A stretch of DNA of 43,248 nt from Bacteroidota bacterium (GTDB taxonomy: Bacteria > Bacteroidota > Bacteroidia > Chitinophagales > Chitinophagaceae). The stretch covers positions 1 to 43,248 of the forward strand of contig JAEWKC010000004.1 of assembly GCA_023386235.1 (NCBI GenBank), given 5' to 3'. A model generated the notes under the pieces. It did no database searches. It was given only the letters and a program-made list of their open reading frames with translations, and was not told the origin of the DNA. Below, one piece after another: positions 25,408-33,545 of this stretch. Both the position numbers and the translations under genes were made by a program. The first letter of the stretch is position 1. Every line of letters begins with the position of its first letter.

Positions 25408-26652
25408 ATGAAAATGAAAAATAAGATTACAAAAATATCCCTGCTTATCTGCGCGTTCGGGTTTTGTATAAATACCCAAAGCCAGATATTACAAAAACTC
25501 GAAAGGAAAATTGAGAGAAAAGTTAACCAGCGCATTGATCGTAAAACCAATCAGATGATTGATAAGGGCTTGGATAAGGCAGAGGATGGCATTGAAGGAT
25601 CTGTAAAAAAAAGCAATAGTACTAAGCCCCGGGCAGAAAGCAATGAGCGAGAAAACTATGTAACCTCGAAATTCGATTTTGTTCCGGGAGAAAAAATCCT
25701 GTTTCAGGAAGCCTTCATCAACGATGCAAAAGGAGATTTTCCGGCGCGATGGAATACGAATGGTTCCGGCGAAATTGTGAGCATTAGTAACCAGGAAGGT
25801 AAATGGCTGAAGATACCTGACAACTCCCTCAGCTATCCGGAAATTAAAAAACCTTTGCCTGAAAATTTCACGGTAGAGTTTGATCTTTTCTATCCTTCAG
25901 GCGTAACCAGACCGCCCATCACCTTTGGTTTCACGGAAGTAGCCAATCCTGCTAAGACTTCTATTCAGCATAAGAAAGTATTCTATTTCCATATCCCTGC
26001 AACCATAAAGGAGAATGTAGGTTACTCAACCAGCCTGTATTCCGGCAGAGAAACAACCCAGTCATGGCCGGCAAGCAAAATGGCCGGGAAGGTTATCCGC
26101 GTGAGCATTGCTGTAAATACAACCAGGATACGATTGTATATGAACAGCAACAAAATTTTTGACCTGCCCAAAACATTTGACCCGCATGCCCTTAGAAATA
26201 ATTTTCATTTCCGTGCTGCGCCGCTTATTCCTGCTCCGCAGGACGGATTTTATATCAGCAATCTTCGCATCGCGGAATCAGGGATGGATGCTAGGAGCCA
26301 GTTGATTCAAAAGGGTGTATACAGCACCACGGGAATTTATTTTGAATCGGGTTCGGCAACCATCAAACCGGAATCAGCGGGCATATTAAAAGAAATCGCC
26401 GGTATCATGCATGATCATCCTGATATGAAGATCATTATTAAAGGCCATACCGATGGCGATGGCAATCAGGCCGCAAATGAAGTATTATCTAAAAAAAGAG
26501 CGGAAGCCGTGAAAGCTGTTTTGAGCCGTTCTTATTCAATAGATAATGAACGCATGGAAACTGAAGGGAAAGGCGCTTCCCGGCCCGTGAGCAGCAATGA
26601 TACGGAAGAAGGAAAAGCACAGAACCGCAGGGTAGAATTCGTTAAGCGCTGA
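25408..26652 (+). CDS. OmpA-domain surface protein with amphipathic N-terminal helix
   Basis: The 414-residue protein has a signal peptide (about 1-26). A strongly charged, lysine/arginine-rich helical stretch follows (LQKLERKIERKVNQRIDRK, about 28-46, running on to about 66), then a concanavalin-like beta-sandwich region (about 85-290). The C-terminal OmpA domain (about 305-414) has KGHTDGDGNQAANEVLSKKRA and ends with NRRVEFVKR. The OmpA domain should bind peptidoglycan via the conserved Asp/Arg pair. The central region may bind a carbohydrate, but this is a fold-level guess. It stands in its own unit before a lipoprotein gene. Confidence 0.85.
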   Translation: MKMKNKITKISLLICAFGFCINTQSQILQKLERKIERKVNQRIDRKTNQMIDKGLDKAEDGIEGSVKKSNSTKPRAESNERENYVTSKFDFVPGEKILFQEAFINDAKGDFPARWNTNGSGEIVSISNQEGKWLKIPDNSLSYPEIKKPLPENFTVEFDLFYPSGVTRPPITFGFTEVANPAKTSIQHKKVFYFHIPATIKENVGYSTSLYSGRETTQSWPASKMAGKVIRVSIAVNTTRIRLYMNSNKIFDLPKTFDPHALRNNFHFRAAPLIPAPQDGFYISNLRIAESGMDARSQLIQKGVYSTTGIYFESGSATIKPESAGILKEIAGIMHDHPDMKIIIKGHTDGDGNQAANEVLSKKRAEAVKAVLSRSYSIDNERMETEGKGASRPVSSNDTEEGKAQNRRVEFVKR

Positions 26653-26741
26653 ATGAATGATCAGTATCTAATTATTTCAACATACAAATAAAAATGAATA
26701 TCAGGCATCTTCGCCATAAAATAAAATCAAAAAAATTAATC

Positions 26742-27500
26742 ATGAAAACAATAATATTGATTCTCCTTACAACATCTATGATGATGCTTGGCTCCTGCAG
26801 CAAGGATAAACCATCAAAACCTCAGGAACATTTTATAAAAACGATACAATGTACCTATCCCGAAACTTATACCAACCGGCACTCCACATTTACCTACGAC
26901 GATAACAACAGGATAAAAGAATTCAAATTTTACATGACAGGACAAACCGTTTCGGCTACTTTTTCTTATAATCAGGATGACCTCATTACGCAGATCGATG
27001 AGCTTTGGACCAATCTCACTACAGGTAACGAAACCCTTCGCCTGATTGAATTCAGATATGCCGGCAGCACACTCAATGAATATATTTCAGACGGTACTTC
27101 TTACCTGGTGACTTACGAGCCTGTAACAAACAGCTACAAGGTACTCGATAATATTTTTTCCTTAAATGCGCATAAAAATTTAATGAAGATGGATAGAGAC
27201 GAAGGCTTTAGAGTAACAAACAAACTAACCATCCACTATACATCCGGCAAAGGCGTTTTTCGCCCCATTCACTCGCAGATCGGATCCTATATTCTCGCCG
27301 AACGATTATTTATTTATTACCTGTCGGATGTATATGCGTTCAGTCAGAATGAAATATCAGCCGTTACTGAGAACGGCACAGCTTATACCTACGTTTCCGT
27401 TCGCGACGAAAACGGCAATATTGTACAAACTGATATTAAAAAAGCCGGAACATTAATAAAAAGGTATCTTTACACGTATGAATTGCGGAATGTGGAATAA
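26742..27500 (+). CDS. Lipoprotein with YD-type repeats
   Basis: The start at 26742 gives a lipoprotein signal (MKTIILILLTTSMMMLGSCS, lipobox LGSC); the frame from 26694 would add a non-signal leader. The mature part has repeated strand patterns such as FTYDDNNRIKEF and FSYNQDDLITQI, and later YVSVRDENGNIVQ, that resemble YD/RHS-like or DUF4595-type beta repeats of Bacteroidota surface lipoproteins. Function unknown. It follows the OmpA-domain gene by 89 bases and may share its transcript. Confidence 0.8.
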   Translation: MKTIILILLTTSMMMLGSCSKDKPSKPQEHFIKTIQCTYPETYTNRHSTFTYDDNNRIKEFKFYMTGQTVSATFSYNQDDLITQIDELWTNLTTGNETLRLIEFRYAGSTLNEYISDGTSYLVTYEPVTNSYKVLDNIFSLNAHKNLMKMDRDEGFRVTNKLTIHYTSGKGVFRPIHSQIGSYILAERLFIYYLSDVYAFSQNEISAVTENGTAYTYVSVRDENGNIVQTDIKKAGTLIKRYLYTYELRNVE

Positions 27501-27609
27501 CGCCGGAATTATTTTCAGGAGTATAACACATTCATGAACCTGTTACAAGCTCTTTTATTTTTCAAAACAAAATCAGATTTTTAAACCAAAACCATAAAAA
27601 ATCATAACA

Positions 27610-27993
27610 ATGAAAAGCGCGACAGACCTGGTAAAAGAAGCCAAACAAAATATTGAAAACCTTACACCACAACAGGTAAAAACAGAAGTGGAAAACGGAG
27701 CAACGCTGATAGACATACGTGAAGAAAACGAATTGCAGGAAACGGGAAAAATTTCCGGATCCACTCACGCTCCGCGCGGAATGATGGAGTTTTATGCAGA
27801 TTCTTCCCTTCCCTATCATAAGAAAGAATTTGATCCGGAAAAAAGAATCATACTACATTGTGCTTCCGGCGGACGTTCTGCCCTGGCTGCAAAAACGCTG
27901 AAAGATATGGGTTATAAAAATATAGCGCATATGGACGGAGGCGTCAAAGCCTGGAAAGAAGCGGGATATGAAGTGGAAAACGTAAGGAAATAA
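27610..27993 (+). CDS. Rhodanese-like domain protein
   Basis: The 127-residue protein has a helical N-terminal part and one rhodanese domain: TLIDIREENEL, then the active-site loop with Cys84 (LHCASGGRSALAA) and the closing HMDGGVKAWKEAGYEV. It can accept a sulphane sulphur on Cys84; the donor is unknown and no signal peptide is present. The last 61 residues are almost the same as those encoded by the fragment at 39552-39734 on the other strand, so the gene was duplicated and one copy then lost its first half. Confidence 0.9.
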   Translation: MKSATDLVKEAKQNIENLTPQQVKTEVENGATLIDIREENELQETGKISGSTHAPRGMMEFYADSSLPYHKKEFDPEKRIILHCASGGRSALAAKTLKDMGYKNIAHMDGGVKAWKEAGYEVENVRK

Positions 27994-28059
27994 CGTTTCC
28001 TGAAAGAAAGCTTTTATTTTTTGCAGCTTAACAGTTCATTGGTTTTATTCTTAGTTTTT

Positions 28060-28105
28060 CACTATAGTGTAGCGAATTCACCCTGAAATACGTTTTAATT
28101 AAAAC
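28060..28105. promoter_or_regulatory. Two perfect palindromes before the lipoprotein gene
   Basis: CACTATAGTG (28060-28069) and GTTTTAATTAAAAC (28092-28105) are perfect palindromes within 75 bases upstream of the lipoprotein start at 28133. They could be operators. The second could also be part of an AT-rich promoter. Confidence 0.4.
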
Positions 28106-28132
28106 ACTATTTTTTAAACTAAAAAAAGTCGT

Positions 28133-28630
28133 ATGAAAAAATCAATAACAAAACTGTTAACAATGGCATGCGTTGCCATTCTTTTTATTGCCTGCAATAA
28201 AAAAGCAAACGCACCTGAAACCGAAAAGCCGCAAAGGCTGGAGGCAAACCTGATGATGGACAAAAATCTATTTGCCAATTCCATCAAGGACAGAAATTCA
28301 AACAATGTTTTCGAGATCACGGAAATTACCAGGAAAAATGAAATGCTGCAGGTAAAGGTAAAAGGCGGAGGCGCCGCCGAATCATTCCAGTTTATTTGGG
28401 ATGGAGTAATTCTGTTTTCTTATCCTCCAAGTATTCAGTTGTTGCTGAAGTACGACAATTCAAAACAGGATTTTGACCCGGACAAAGAAATGACCCTCTC
28501 TGTAAATCTCCAAAAAATCCTCGGCGACAAGCATAAAGCCAGCGATTTTTATTTTAACGTGATCAACGGTTCAAAACTGCAGACAGTCATTTTGAATCCT
28601 AATGGCAATTCTACAAAAGAAAATAGATAG
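28133..28630 (+). CDS. Small lipoprotein, function unknown
   Basis: The 165-residue protein has a typical lipoprotein signal (MKKSITKLLTMACVAILFIA, then C) with lipobox FIAC. The mature part looks like a single beta-sandwich domain (EITEITRKNEMLQVKVKGGG, and LKYDNSKQDFDPDKEMTLSV later). I recognise no family. It is expected at a membrane surface. Two palindromes lie upstream and a clear terminator downstream, so it is probably a single-gene unit. Confidence 0.8.
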   Translation: MKKSITKLLTMACVAILFIACNKKANAPETEKPQRLEANLMMDKNLFANSIKDRNSNNVFEITEITRKNEMLQVKVKGGGAAESFQFIWDGVILFSYPPSIQLLLKYDNSKQDFDPDKEMTLSVNLQKILGDKHKASDFYFNVINGSKLQTVILNPNGNSTKENR

Positions 28631-28660
28631 ACTGTAAAACCAAAGAACCATAAGAGTTTG

Positions 28661-28688
28661 GAGGCTTTCGGCAAGAAGGCCTCTTTTT
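28661..28688 (+). terminator. Rho-independent terminator
   Basis: GAGGCTTTC (28661-28669) pairs with GAAGGCCTC (28675-28683), including one G-T pair, around a GGCAA loop. TTTTT follows. Confidence 0.88.
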
Positions 28689-28758
28689 GTATTATCTGTA
28701 TTGGTAAGATTTCACTCGACCTGCTTAACCAGCAATAAGAAGTTATAACAAAGAAAAA

Positions 28759-28971
28759 ATGATAGAAGTTTTTAAGACGAATATTAATTCAAAAAAAATT
28801 GCAGACAAGATCAGAAGCTGTCTCGAAGAAGCTTTCCCGGAACATGATATAAATTTTGACCTGGATGATAGTGATAAAATTTTGAGAGTTGAAGCAAGAA
28901 AATTAGACTGTGAAAAGATCATGGAAATGGTTAAACGTGAGAATATCAAAATAAAAGTTTTGGAGGAATAG
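28759..28971 (+). CDS. Small ferredoxin-fold (HMA-like) protein, copy 1
   Basis: The 70-residue protein has the strand-helix-strand-strand-helix-strand pattern of a heavy-metal-associated-like fold: MIEVFKTNI, SKKIADKIRSCLEEAF, INFDLDD, KILRVEA, DCEKIMEMVK, IKIKVLEE. There is no CxxC metal motif, so metal binding is not supported. A paralogue at 38780-38992 shares about 52 of 70 residues by manual alignment. Its role is unknown. The MerR gene follows about 110 bases later with its own promoter. Confidence 0.75.
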   Translation: MIEVFKTNINSKKIADKIRSCLEEAFPEHDINFDLDDSDKILRVEARKLDCEKIMEMVKRENIKIKVLEE

Positions 28972-29045
28972 TTCTAACAGAAAGCATCACTCAGACAACA
29001 TTTTTTATTGGATTTTAAAGTTTCTAAAAAAAAGTAGCAAAAATA

Positions 29046-29079
29046 TTTGACTCTAACCTTAGGTCATAGCATAGTTTTG
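29046..29079 (+). promoter_or_regulatory. MerR-type promoter with dyad in a long spacer
   Basis: TTTG (29046-29049) and TAGTTTTG (29072-29079) form a -33/-7 pair with a 22-nt gap. Between them lies the dyad ACCT-T-AGGT (29056-29064). This is the usual arrangement for MerR regulators, which bind in the spacer. The GTG start codon is only 5 bases after the -7 box, so the message may be leaderless. Confidence 0.65.
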
Positions 29080-29084
29080 CAATT

Positions 29085-29858
29085 GTGAATGGAAATAAGT
29101 ATGACAGGAGATATACGGTAAAAGAACTGGCAGGCCTTGCAGGAGTTACGGTGCGCACGTTACACCTGTATGACAAGATCGGGCTTTTAAAACCATCAGT
29201 ACGTACGGAGAAAAAGTACAGATTGTATGGTAGTGAAGAATTGTTCAGATTACAACAAATTCTTTTTTATAAAGAGCTCGATCTGCCGCTCAGGGATATT
29301 ATCGACATTCTGGACGATCCGGATTTTGACCTGATAAAAGCGCTTGAAGGTCATAAAAGTGCACTAATGTCCAAAAAGAAAAACATCTCCCAAATGCTTG
29401 CTACCGTTGAAAAAACTATTCTTAATTTAAAAGGTAAAATTAAAATGACACACGAAGAATTATATGCCGGCCTGCCGAAAGAAAAGGCAGCACAATGGCG
29501 GAAGTTTGCCCAGGAAAAATGGCCCGGGCAGGTGGAGCATGGAGAAAAAATGCTATTAGAAATGAGTAAGGAAGAATTCATCAAATTGCAGGAGGGCTTT
29601 AAAACCAATATGGAAGCTTTAGCCAACCTGCGCCACCGATCGCCCGAAAGTGACGAAGTACAGAATGAAATAGCAAAGCACTACCACTACATTCAGCAGT
29701 TCTGGGGCAAATGCGAAAACATTGGCGAAGGTTACAAAGGTTTGGGACAATTATATGTAGACGAACCTTTATACACAACTGTTGGCGGCAAAGCAGATGA
29801 GAATTTTGCTGCTTTCATGCGGGATGCCATGATCTGGTATGTCGATCACACGTTGTAG
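29085..29858 (+). CDS. MerR family regulator with TipAS domain
   Basis: The 257-residue protein has an N-terminal MerR helix-turn-helix (YTVKELAGLAGVTVRTLHLY), a winged part (YGSEELFRLQQILFYKELDL) and a dimer helix. The C-terminal TipAS-like domain covers about 130-257. TipAL-type proteins sense drugs or other ligands and activate a resistance promoter. A GTG start at 29085 is used because no later ATG keeps the helix-turn-helix. The MATE transporter gene downstream (30158) is a plausible target, separated by a repeat element. The upstream dyad suggests self-control. Confidence 0.9.
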   Translation: MNGNKYDRRYTVKELAGLAGVTVRTLHLYDKIGLLKPSVRTEKKYRLYGSEELFRLQQILFYKELDLPLRDIIDILDDPDFDLIKALEGHKSALMSKKKNISQMLATVEKTILNLKGKIKMTHEELYAGLPKEKAAQWRKFAQEKWPGQVEHGEKMLLEMSKEEFIKLQEGFKTNMEALANLRHRSPESDEVQNEIAKHYHYIQQFWGKCENIGEGYKGLGQLYVDEPLYTTVGGKADENFAAFMRDAMIWYVDHTL

Positions 29859-29875
29859 TATATCCAAGAGGTTGT

Positions 29876-29966
29876 CTCAAAAGTTGTCATCCTGAACAAA
29901 GTGAAGGGTCTAAACAGATGCTTCGCTAATGCTCTGCATGACAAAAGGTTTTCAAAAACTTTTGAG
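29876..29966. repeat. MITE-like repeat with terminal inverted repeats
   Basis: CTCAAAAGTT (29876-29885) and AACTTTTGAG (29957-29966) are perfect inverted ends. Inside them, TTGTCAT (29884-29890) pairs with ATGACAA (29938-29944). The inner sequence (CATCCTGAACAAAGTGAAG) matches the inverted repeat at 3221-3280. I read it as a member of a dispersed non-autonomous palindromic element family. No transposase is present. Confidence 0.6.
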
Positions 29967-29979
29967 TTGCCCCTTTTAC

Positions 29980-29993
29980 TTGCCCTATGGCAA
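29980..29993 (+). promoter_or_regulatory. Site E: orphan Crp/Fnr-like palindrome
   Basis: TTGCC-CTAT-GGCAA is a perfect 5+4+5 palindrome of the same class as sites A-D, but no -7 box follows at the fixed distance. Instead it runs straight into codons of an SRPBCC tail (next feature). Confidence 0.5.
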
Positions 29994-30076
29994 TGAACGA
30001 ATTAATTAAAATGGGCTTTGAAGAAGATTTTAAACAAGGCCTCGAACAGTTAGAAGCATTATTGCCAAATTTATAG
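29987..30076 (+). pseudogene. SRPBCC C-terminal remnant
   Basis: A 29-codon frame ends with MGFEEDFKQGLEQLEALL, which looks like the final helix of an SRPBCC protein (compare MMRNGFEKGFEEVKRMAE at the end of the gene at 16445). The rest of the domain is missing. The fragment begins inside palindrome E, as if a deletion removed everything between the activator site and the last helix. Confidence 0.55.
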
Positions 30077-30157
30077 TTTCGTAAAAAAACATCTTGTTTG
30101 ATTTTCAGAATGCTATTTTATCCGCAATAATCTTTTATATATTCTCTAAATAAATTA

Positions 30158-31579
30158 ATGGCTACTATTAAAAACACCCGCCGCATAAGCGATTATGTAA
30201 CGATCGTTATTAAATCTCTTAAAGGCGAAGAACTTGACTACACAAAGGTCGGTATTACCACAGGCGTCATCATGCTTGCGATACCCATGATGCTGGAAAT
30301 GATGATGGAATCTGTATTTGCTCTGGTGGACTTATATTTTGTCGGGCATCTTAAAGAAAGCAGCTTCGCGATACAAACGGTTGGTTTAACGGAATCGGTA
30401 CTCACCATCATGTATTCCATCGCTATTGGAATGAGTATGGCTGCAACTGCGGTTGTGTCCAGGCGCATTGGTGAAAAGAACAGGGAAAAAGCAGCAAACA
30501 GTGGCGCGCAGGCTATTTTAGTGGCAGCTATTTTGACTATTTTATTAAGCATCGCTGGTGTTATCTATGCTAAAGATATTTTATTGCTGATGGGCGCTTC
30601 CGAAGAAAGTGCAGAGTATGGAAAACATTTTACAGGCATTATGATGGGCAGTAGTATATCCATTATGTTACTGTTTCTTATCAACGGCGTATTCAGAGGA
30701 GCGGGTAATGCGGCAATAGCCATGAAAAGCCTTTGGGTGGCCAATATTTGCAACATTATACTTTGCCCGATTCTGATCAAAGGCTGGTTCGGTTTTCCTG
30801 CGTTAGGGTTAACGGGCGCGGCAGTTGCTACTGCCACGGGTAGGACAATTGGTGTATTGTATCAACTCTATCACTTGTTTTACGGCAAAGGGATACTAAA
30901 AATAAAGCTGAAGCACTTTGTGCCGGATATGCCGATTATAAGAGGATTGGTAAAGATTGCCACACCGGGTGTATTTCAATTTGTGATTGCTTCCTGTAGT
31001 TGGATCGTATTGGCAAGGCTGGTAGCCATAACAGGCGGTGATGAAGGCTCTGCCGGTTACCAGACAGCTTTGAGGCTGATGATGTTTTTTATGTTGCCCG
31101 CCTGGGGTTTAAGCAACGCCGCATCAACATTAGTGGGACAAAATTTAGGTGCCGGTAAACCCGACCGGGCAGAAGCTTCAGTAATGAAAACCGTTTGGTT
31201 TAACGTGATCTACATGATAGTGGTAAGCCTTATTTTCTTTCTGATGGCGGGTGTGTTGGTATCCTTTTTTACCGAAACGGAAAGTGTCAGCCGGATTGCA
31301 AAAATTGCCATGTATATCATGGCTACCGGGTTTATTTTTTACGGTGTAGGCATGGTGATGCTGAATGCATTTAATGGCAGCGGAGATACCCGCACACCTA
31401 CATGGATCAACTTTTTCGGGTTCTGGTTATTGCAGATACCGCTGGCTTACCTGTTGGCGCAAAGCCTTAATCTGGGCGAACGCGGCGTGTTCATCGCTAT
31501 TCCCGTTTCTGAAGCAGCTATTACCATTGCGTCGTATATCATTTTTAAGAAGGGCAGATGGAAATTGATAAAAGTGTAG
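30158..31579 (+). CDS. MATE family efflux transporter
   Basis: The 473-residue protein is an integral membrane protein with about 12 predicted segments in two MatE halves. Examples are GVIMLAIPMMLEMMMESVFAL near the start of the first half and GLVKIATPGVFQFVIASCSW near the start of the second. MATE proteins export cationic drugs or toxins using Na+ or H+ gradients; the substrate is unknown. A short cytosolic stretch (1-30) precedes the first segment. Its position behind a MerR/TipAS gene suggests drug-inducible control, but no MerR dyad is seen directly before it. Confidence 0.92.
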   Translation: MATIKNTRRISDYVTIVIKSLKGEELDYTKVGITTGVIMLAIPMMLEMMMESVFALVDLYFVGHLKESSFAIQTVGLTESVLTIMYSIAIGMSMAATAVVSRRIGEKNREKAANSGAQAILVAAILTILLSIAGVIYAKDILLLMGASEESAEYGKHFTGIMMGSSISIMLLFLINGVFRGAGNAAIAMKSLWVANICNIILCPILIKGWFGFPALGLTGAAVATATGRTIGVLYQLYHLFYGKGILKIKLKHFVPDMPIIRGLVKIATPGVFQFVIASCSWIVLARLVAITGGDEGSAGYQTALRLMMFFMLPAWGLSNAASTLVGQNLGAGKPDRAEASVMKTVWFNVIYMIVVSLIFFLMAGVLVSFFTETESVSRIAKIAMYIMATGFIFYGVGMVMLNAFNGSGDTRTPTWINFFGFWLLQIPLAYLLAQSLNLGERGVFIAIPVSEAAITIASYIIFKKGRWKLIKV

Positions 31580-31608
31580 CATTCTGTCAAATCCGATTAC
31601 AGCAAATT

Positions 31609-31653
31609 CTTGCCTTATGGCAAGCAGCGGTGCGATGAATTACCATACTTTCG
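31609..31653 (+). promoter_or_regulatory. Site C: Crp/Fnr-like palindrome plus -7 box
   Basis: TTGCC-TTAT-GGCAA (31610-31623) is a perfect palindrome. After G31624 and exactly 21 nt comes TACTTTCG (31646-31653), one base off TAnnTTTG. It precedes the DoxX gene by 51 bases, and a short frame of 15 codons begins at 31668, about 10 bases after the predicted transcript start. Confidence 0.72.
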
Positions 31654-31704
31654 TTTAAAATAATAAAATGGCCTGTCGAATTTTTTTTAAACTGAACGAT
31701 AAAA

Positions 31705-32085
31705 ATGAAAAATAAAATCCTCTTTATTCTTTGCCTGTTTAGCGGGTTGATGTTTATCAATTCCGGTGTAAACAAGTTTTTGAATTATTTACCTGTGTCT
31801 GATAACCTTCCTGAAAAAGTAGTAAAAATGAATACGGCTATAATGGAAATAAAATGGCTAATGCCCTTAGTGGCTGTAGTGGAAATAATTGGCGGCATAC
31901 TGTTTATTATTCCCCGTTTCAGGGCTTTAGGCGCTATTGTCCTTTTTCCTGTAATGATCGGGATTTTGCTGACGCATCTCACTGTTGTTCCTTCCGGCCT
32001 TCCTATCGCTATGATATTATTTGCGATAATACTTTGGGTACTGATAGAAAACAGGAAAAAATATCTGGCTTTAATTAACAGCTAA
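31705..32085 (+). CDS. DoxX-like small membrane protein
   Basis: The 126-residue protein has four predicted membrane segments (LFILCLFSGLMFINSGVNKF, MPLVAVVEIIGGILFIIP, AIVLFPVMIGILLTHL and IAMILFAIILWVLI), with the DoxX-type layout. DoxX family proteins are often linked to oxidative or thiol stress, but their function is mostly undefined. It is driven by a promoter with palindrome site C. A short frame at 31668-31715 overlaps its start and may affect translation. The cupin gene follows after 81 bases. Confidence 0.82.
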   Translation: MKNKILFILCLFSGLMFINSGVNKFLNYLPVSDNLPEKVVKMNTAIMEIKWLMPLVAVVEIIGGILFIIPRFRALGAIVLFPVMIGILLTHLTVVPSGLPIAMILFAIILWVLIENRKKYLALINS

Positions 32086-32166
32086 GAAATGAATCGAAAA
32101 TCATTGCAAAGATTGAAACTGCTGTCCTATTGAAATCATTTTAACAAGAATAATTTAGAATCGCAT

Positions 32167-32589
32167 ATGCTTATGAAACATACAAATAATTCAGCCGACG
32201 CGCTGATACTCTCACCAGGACAGGGACGAACGTTCAATTGCGGAACAATGACTGCCATTTTCAAGGCAGACGAAAATGAAACGGATGAAAAATACAGTAT
32301 TTCCGAATGGTGGCTCGAACCTGGTTCTGATGGTCCGGGTGCACACGCGCACGAAGAAAATGATGAAGTGTTTTATGTATTGGAGGGAACTACTTCTTTT
32401 CTTGTAGGTGATAAATGGATAAATGCAGAAAAAGGAGCTTTTATAAGAATCTCGGCAAAAACAATACACGATTTCGCAAACAGAACCAATGAGAAAACCG
32501 GGGTATTAAATTTTTTTATACCCGGAGGTTTTGAAAAAAATATGCCTGATATCGTAAAATGGTTTGAAGAAAATCCCGGCACAAAATAA
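32167..32589 (+). CDS. Cupin domain protein
   Basis: The 140-residue protein is a single cupin barrel. Motif 1 is visible as GPGAHAHEENDEVFYVLEG (with the His-His-Glu metal ligands), and motif 2 is near ISAKTIHDFANRTNE. It may bind a metal and a small molecule; the substrate is unknown. The SRPBCC gene follows after 5 bases, so the two are co-transcribed. An alternative ATG two codons in (32173) is possible. Confidence 0.88.
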   Translation: MLMKHTNNSADALILSPGQGRTFNCGTMTAIFKADENETDEKYSISEWWLEPGSDGPGAHAHEENDEVFYVLEGTTSFLVGDKWINAEKGAFIRISAKTIHDFANRTNEKTGVLNFFIPGGFEKNMPDIVKWFEENPGTK

Positions 32590-32594
32590 ATCAT

Positions 32595-33020
32595 ATGGAA
32601 AATTATCACAGCTCAATTGAGCTAAACGCAACACCGGAAAAAGTATTTAATGCCCTCACTAATCACATTCCGCTTTGGTGGACAGAAATGTATGAAGGTT
32701 CTTCAAATCAGGCAGGTGACACATTTACTGTTCGTTTTGGAAATAATGTTTTTAAAAGCATTCGGGTAGAAGAACTAACTGCACACACCAGGGTTTCGTG
32801 GCATGTTACCGATTCAGTGATTGCTGTTCCTGAATTGCAAAATCAAAAGGAATGGATCGGAACAAGAATTATCTGGGAAATATTTCCAAAAAATATTCAT
32901 GCCCAACTCCAGCTTTTGCATATTGGCCTAAACCCAGAAATTGAATGTTATCAGATGTGCTCAAAAGGTTGGCAACAGTTTACAGATAGTTTGAAATTGT
33001 ATGTAGAAACAGGAATATGA
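32595..33020 (+). CDS. SRPBCC (AHSA1-like) protein
   Basis: The 141-residue protein opens with SSIELNATPEKVFNALTNHIPLWW, a clear AHSA1-type START-fold entry. It has central strands around FGNNVFKSIRVEELTAHTRVSW and a C-terminal helix (GWQQFTDSLKLYVETG). Its ligand is unknown. It starts 5 bases after the cupin gene and is probably translated from the same message. No site of the TTGYC type lies between them. Confidence 0.86.
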   Translation: MENYHSSIELNATPEKVFNALTNHIPLWWTEMYEGSSNQAGDTFTVRFGNNVFKSIRVEELTAHTRVSWHVTDSVIAVPELQNQKEWIGTRIIWEIFPKNIHAQLQLLHIGLNPEIECYQMCSKGWQQFTDSLKLYVETGI

Positions 33021-33077
33021 AAGCCTTTTATAAAATAAAACAGTTTGAAATAAAATTCATGTAGGAAATATGTGACA

Positions 33078-33449
33078 ATGAAAAGCAAAATAATAAACTT
33101 TAACTACGCCGATTTTGAATTAATAAAGAATATTGCGCTGACCTTTCCCGGTACAGAAGAAAGCCTTTCTCACGAAGGAACACCATCTGTAAAAGTTCGG
33201 GGAAAACTAATGTGCCGGCTTCATGAAAGCGGAGAATTTATTCCTATTCGTCTTAGTTTCGAGATAAGGGATACGTACCTGGAAAGCTATCCTGAAATTT
33301 TTCATCTGCCCGATCACTTCAAGTCATATCCTTACATCTGCATGTGGAAACATAATTACAACAGAAAATTTTTGACTGAAATTCTGGAGCAAAGCTGGAA
33401 AGCGCTGGCAACAAAAAAACAATTACAACAGTATGAAGCAGGCAAATAG
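33078..33449 (+). CDS. MmcQ/YjbR family DNA-binding-like protein
   Basis: The 123-residue protein (ATG at 33078 preferred over the GTG two codons earlier) has the MmcQ/YjbR pattern: ALTFPGTEESLSHEGTPSVKVRGKLM, later LPDHFKSYPYICMWKHNY, and a final helix (LTEILEQSWKALATKKQLQQY). The fold is related to the double-wing CyaY-like group. The molecular role is unknown. It follows the SRPBCC gene by about 57 bases on the same strand. Confidence 0.82.
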   Translation: MKSKIINFNYADFELIKNIALTFPGTEESLSHEGTPSVKVRGKLMCRLHESGEFIPIRLSFEIRDTYLESYPEIFHLPDHFKSYPYICMWKHNYNRKFLTEILEQSWKALATKKQLQQYEAGK

Positions 33450-33545
33450 GTACAATAATTATTTTACGAAAATAAACGGCCGAAGCTTATTAAAAGTGCG
33501 GGTGCTAATTAATAATTGTAATACTTTTACAAAAACCAATTCTGA

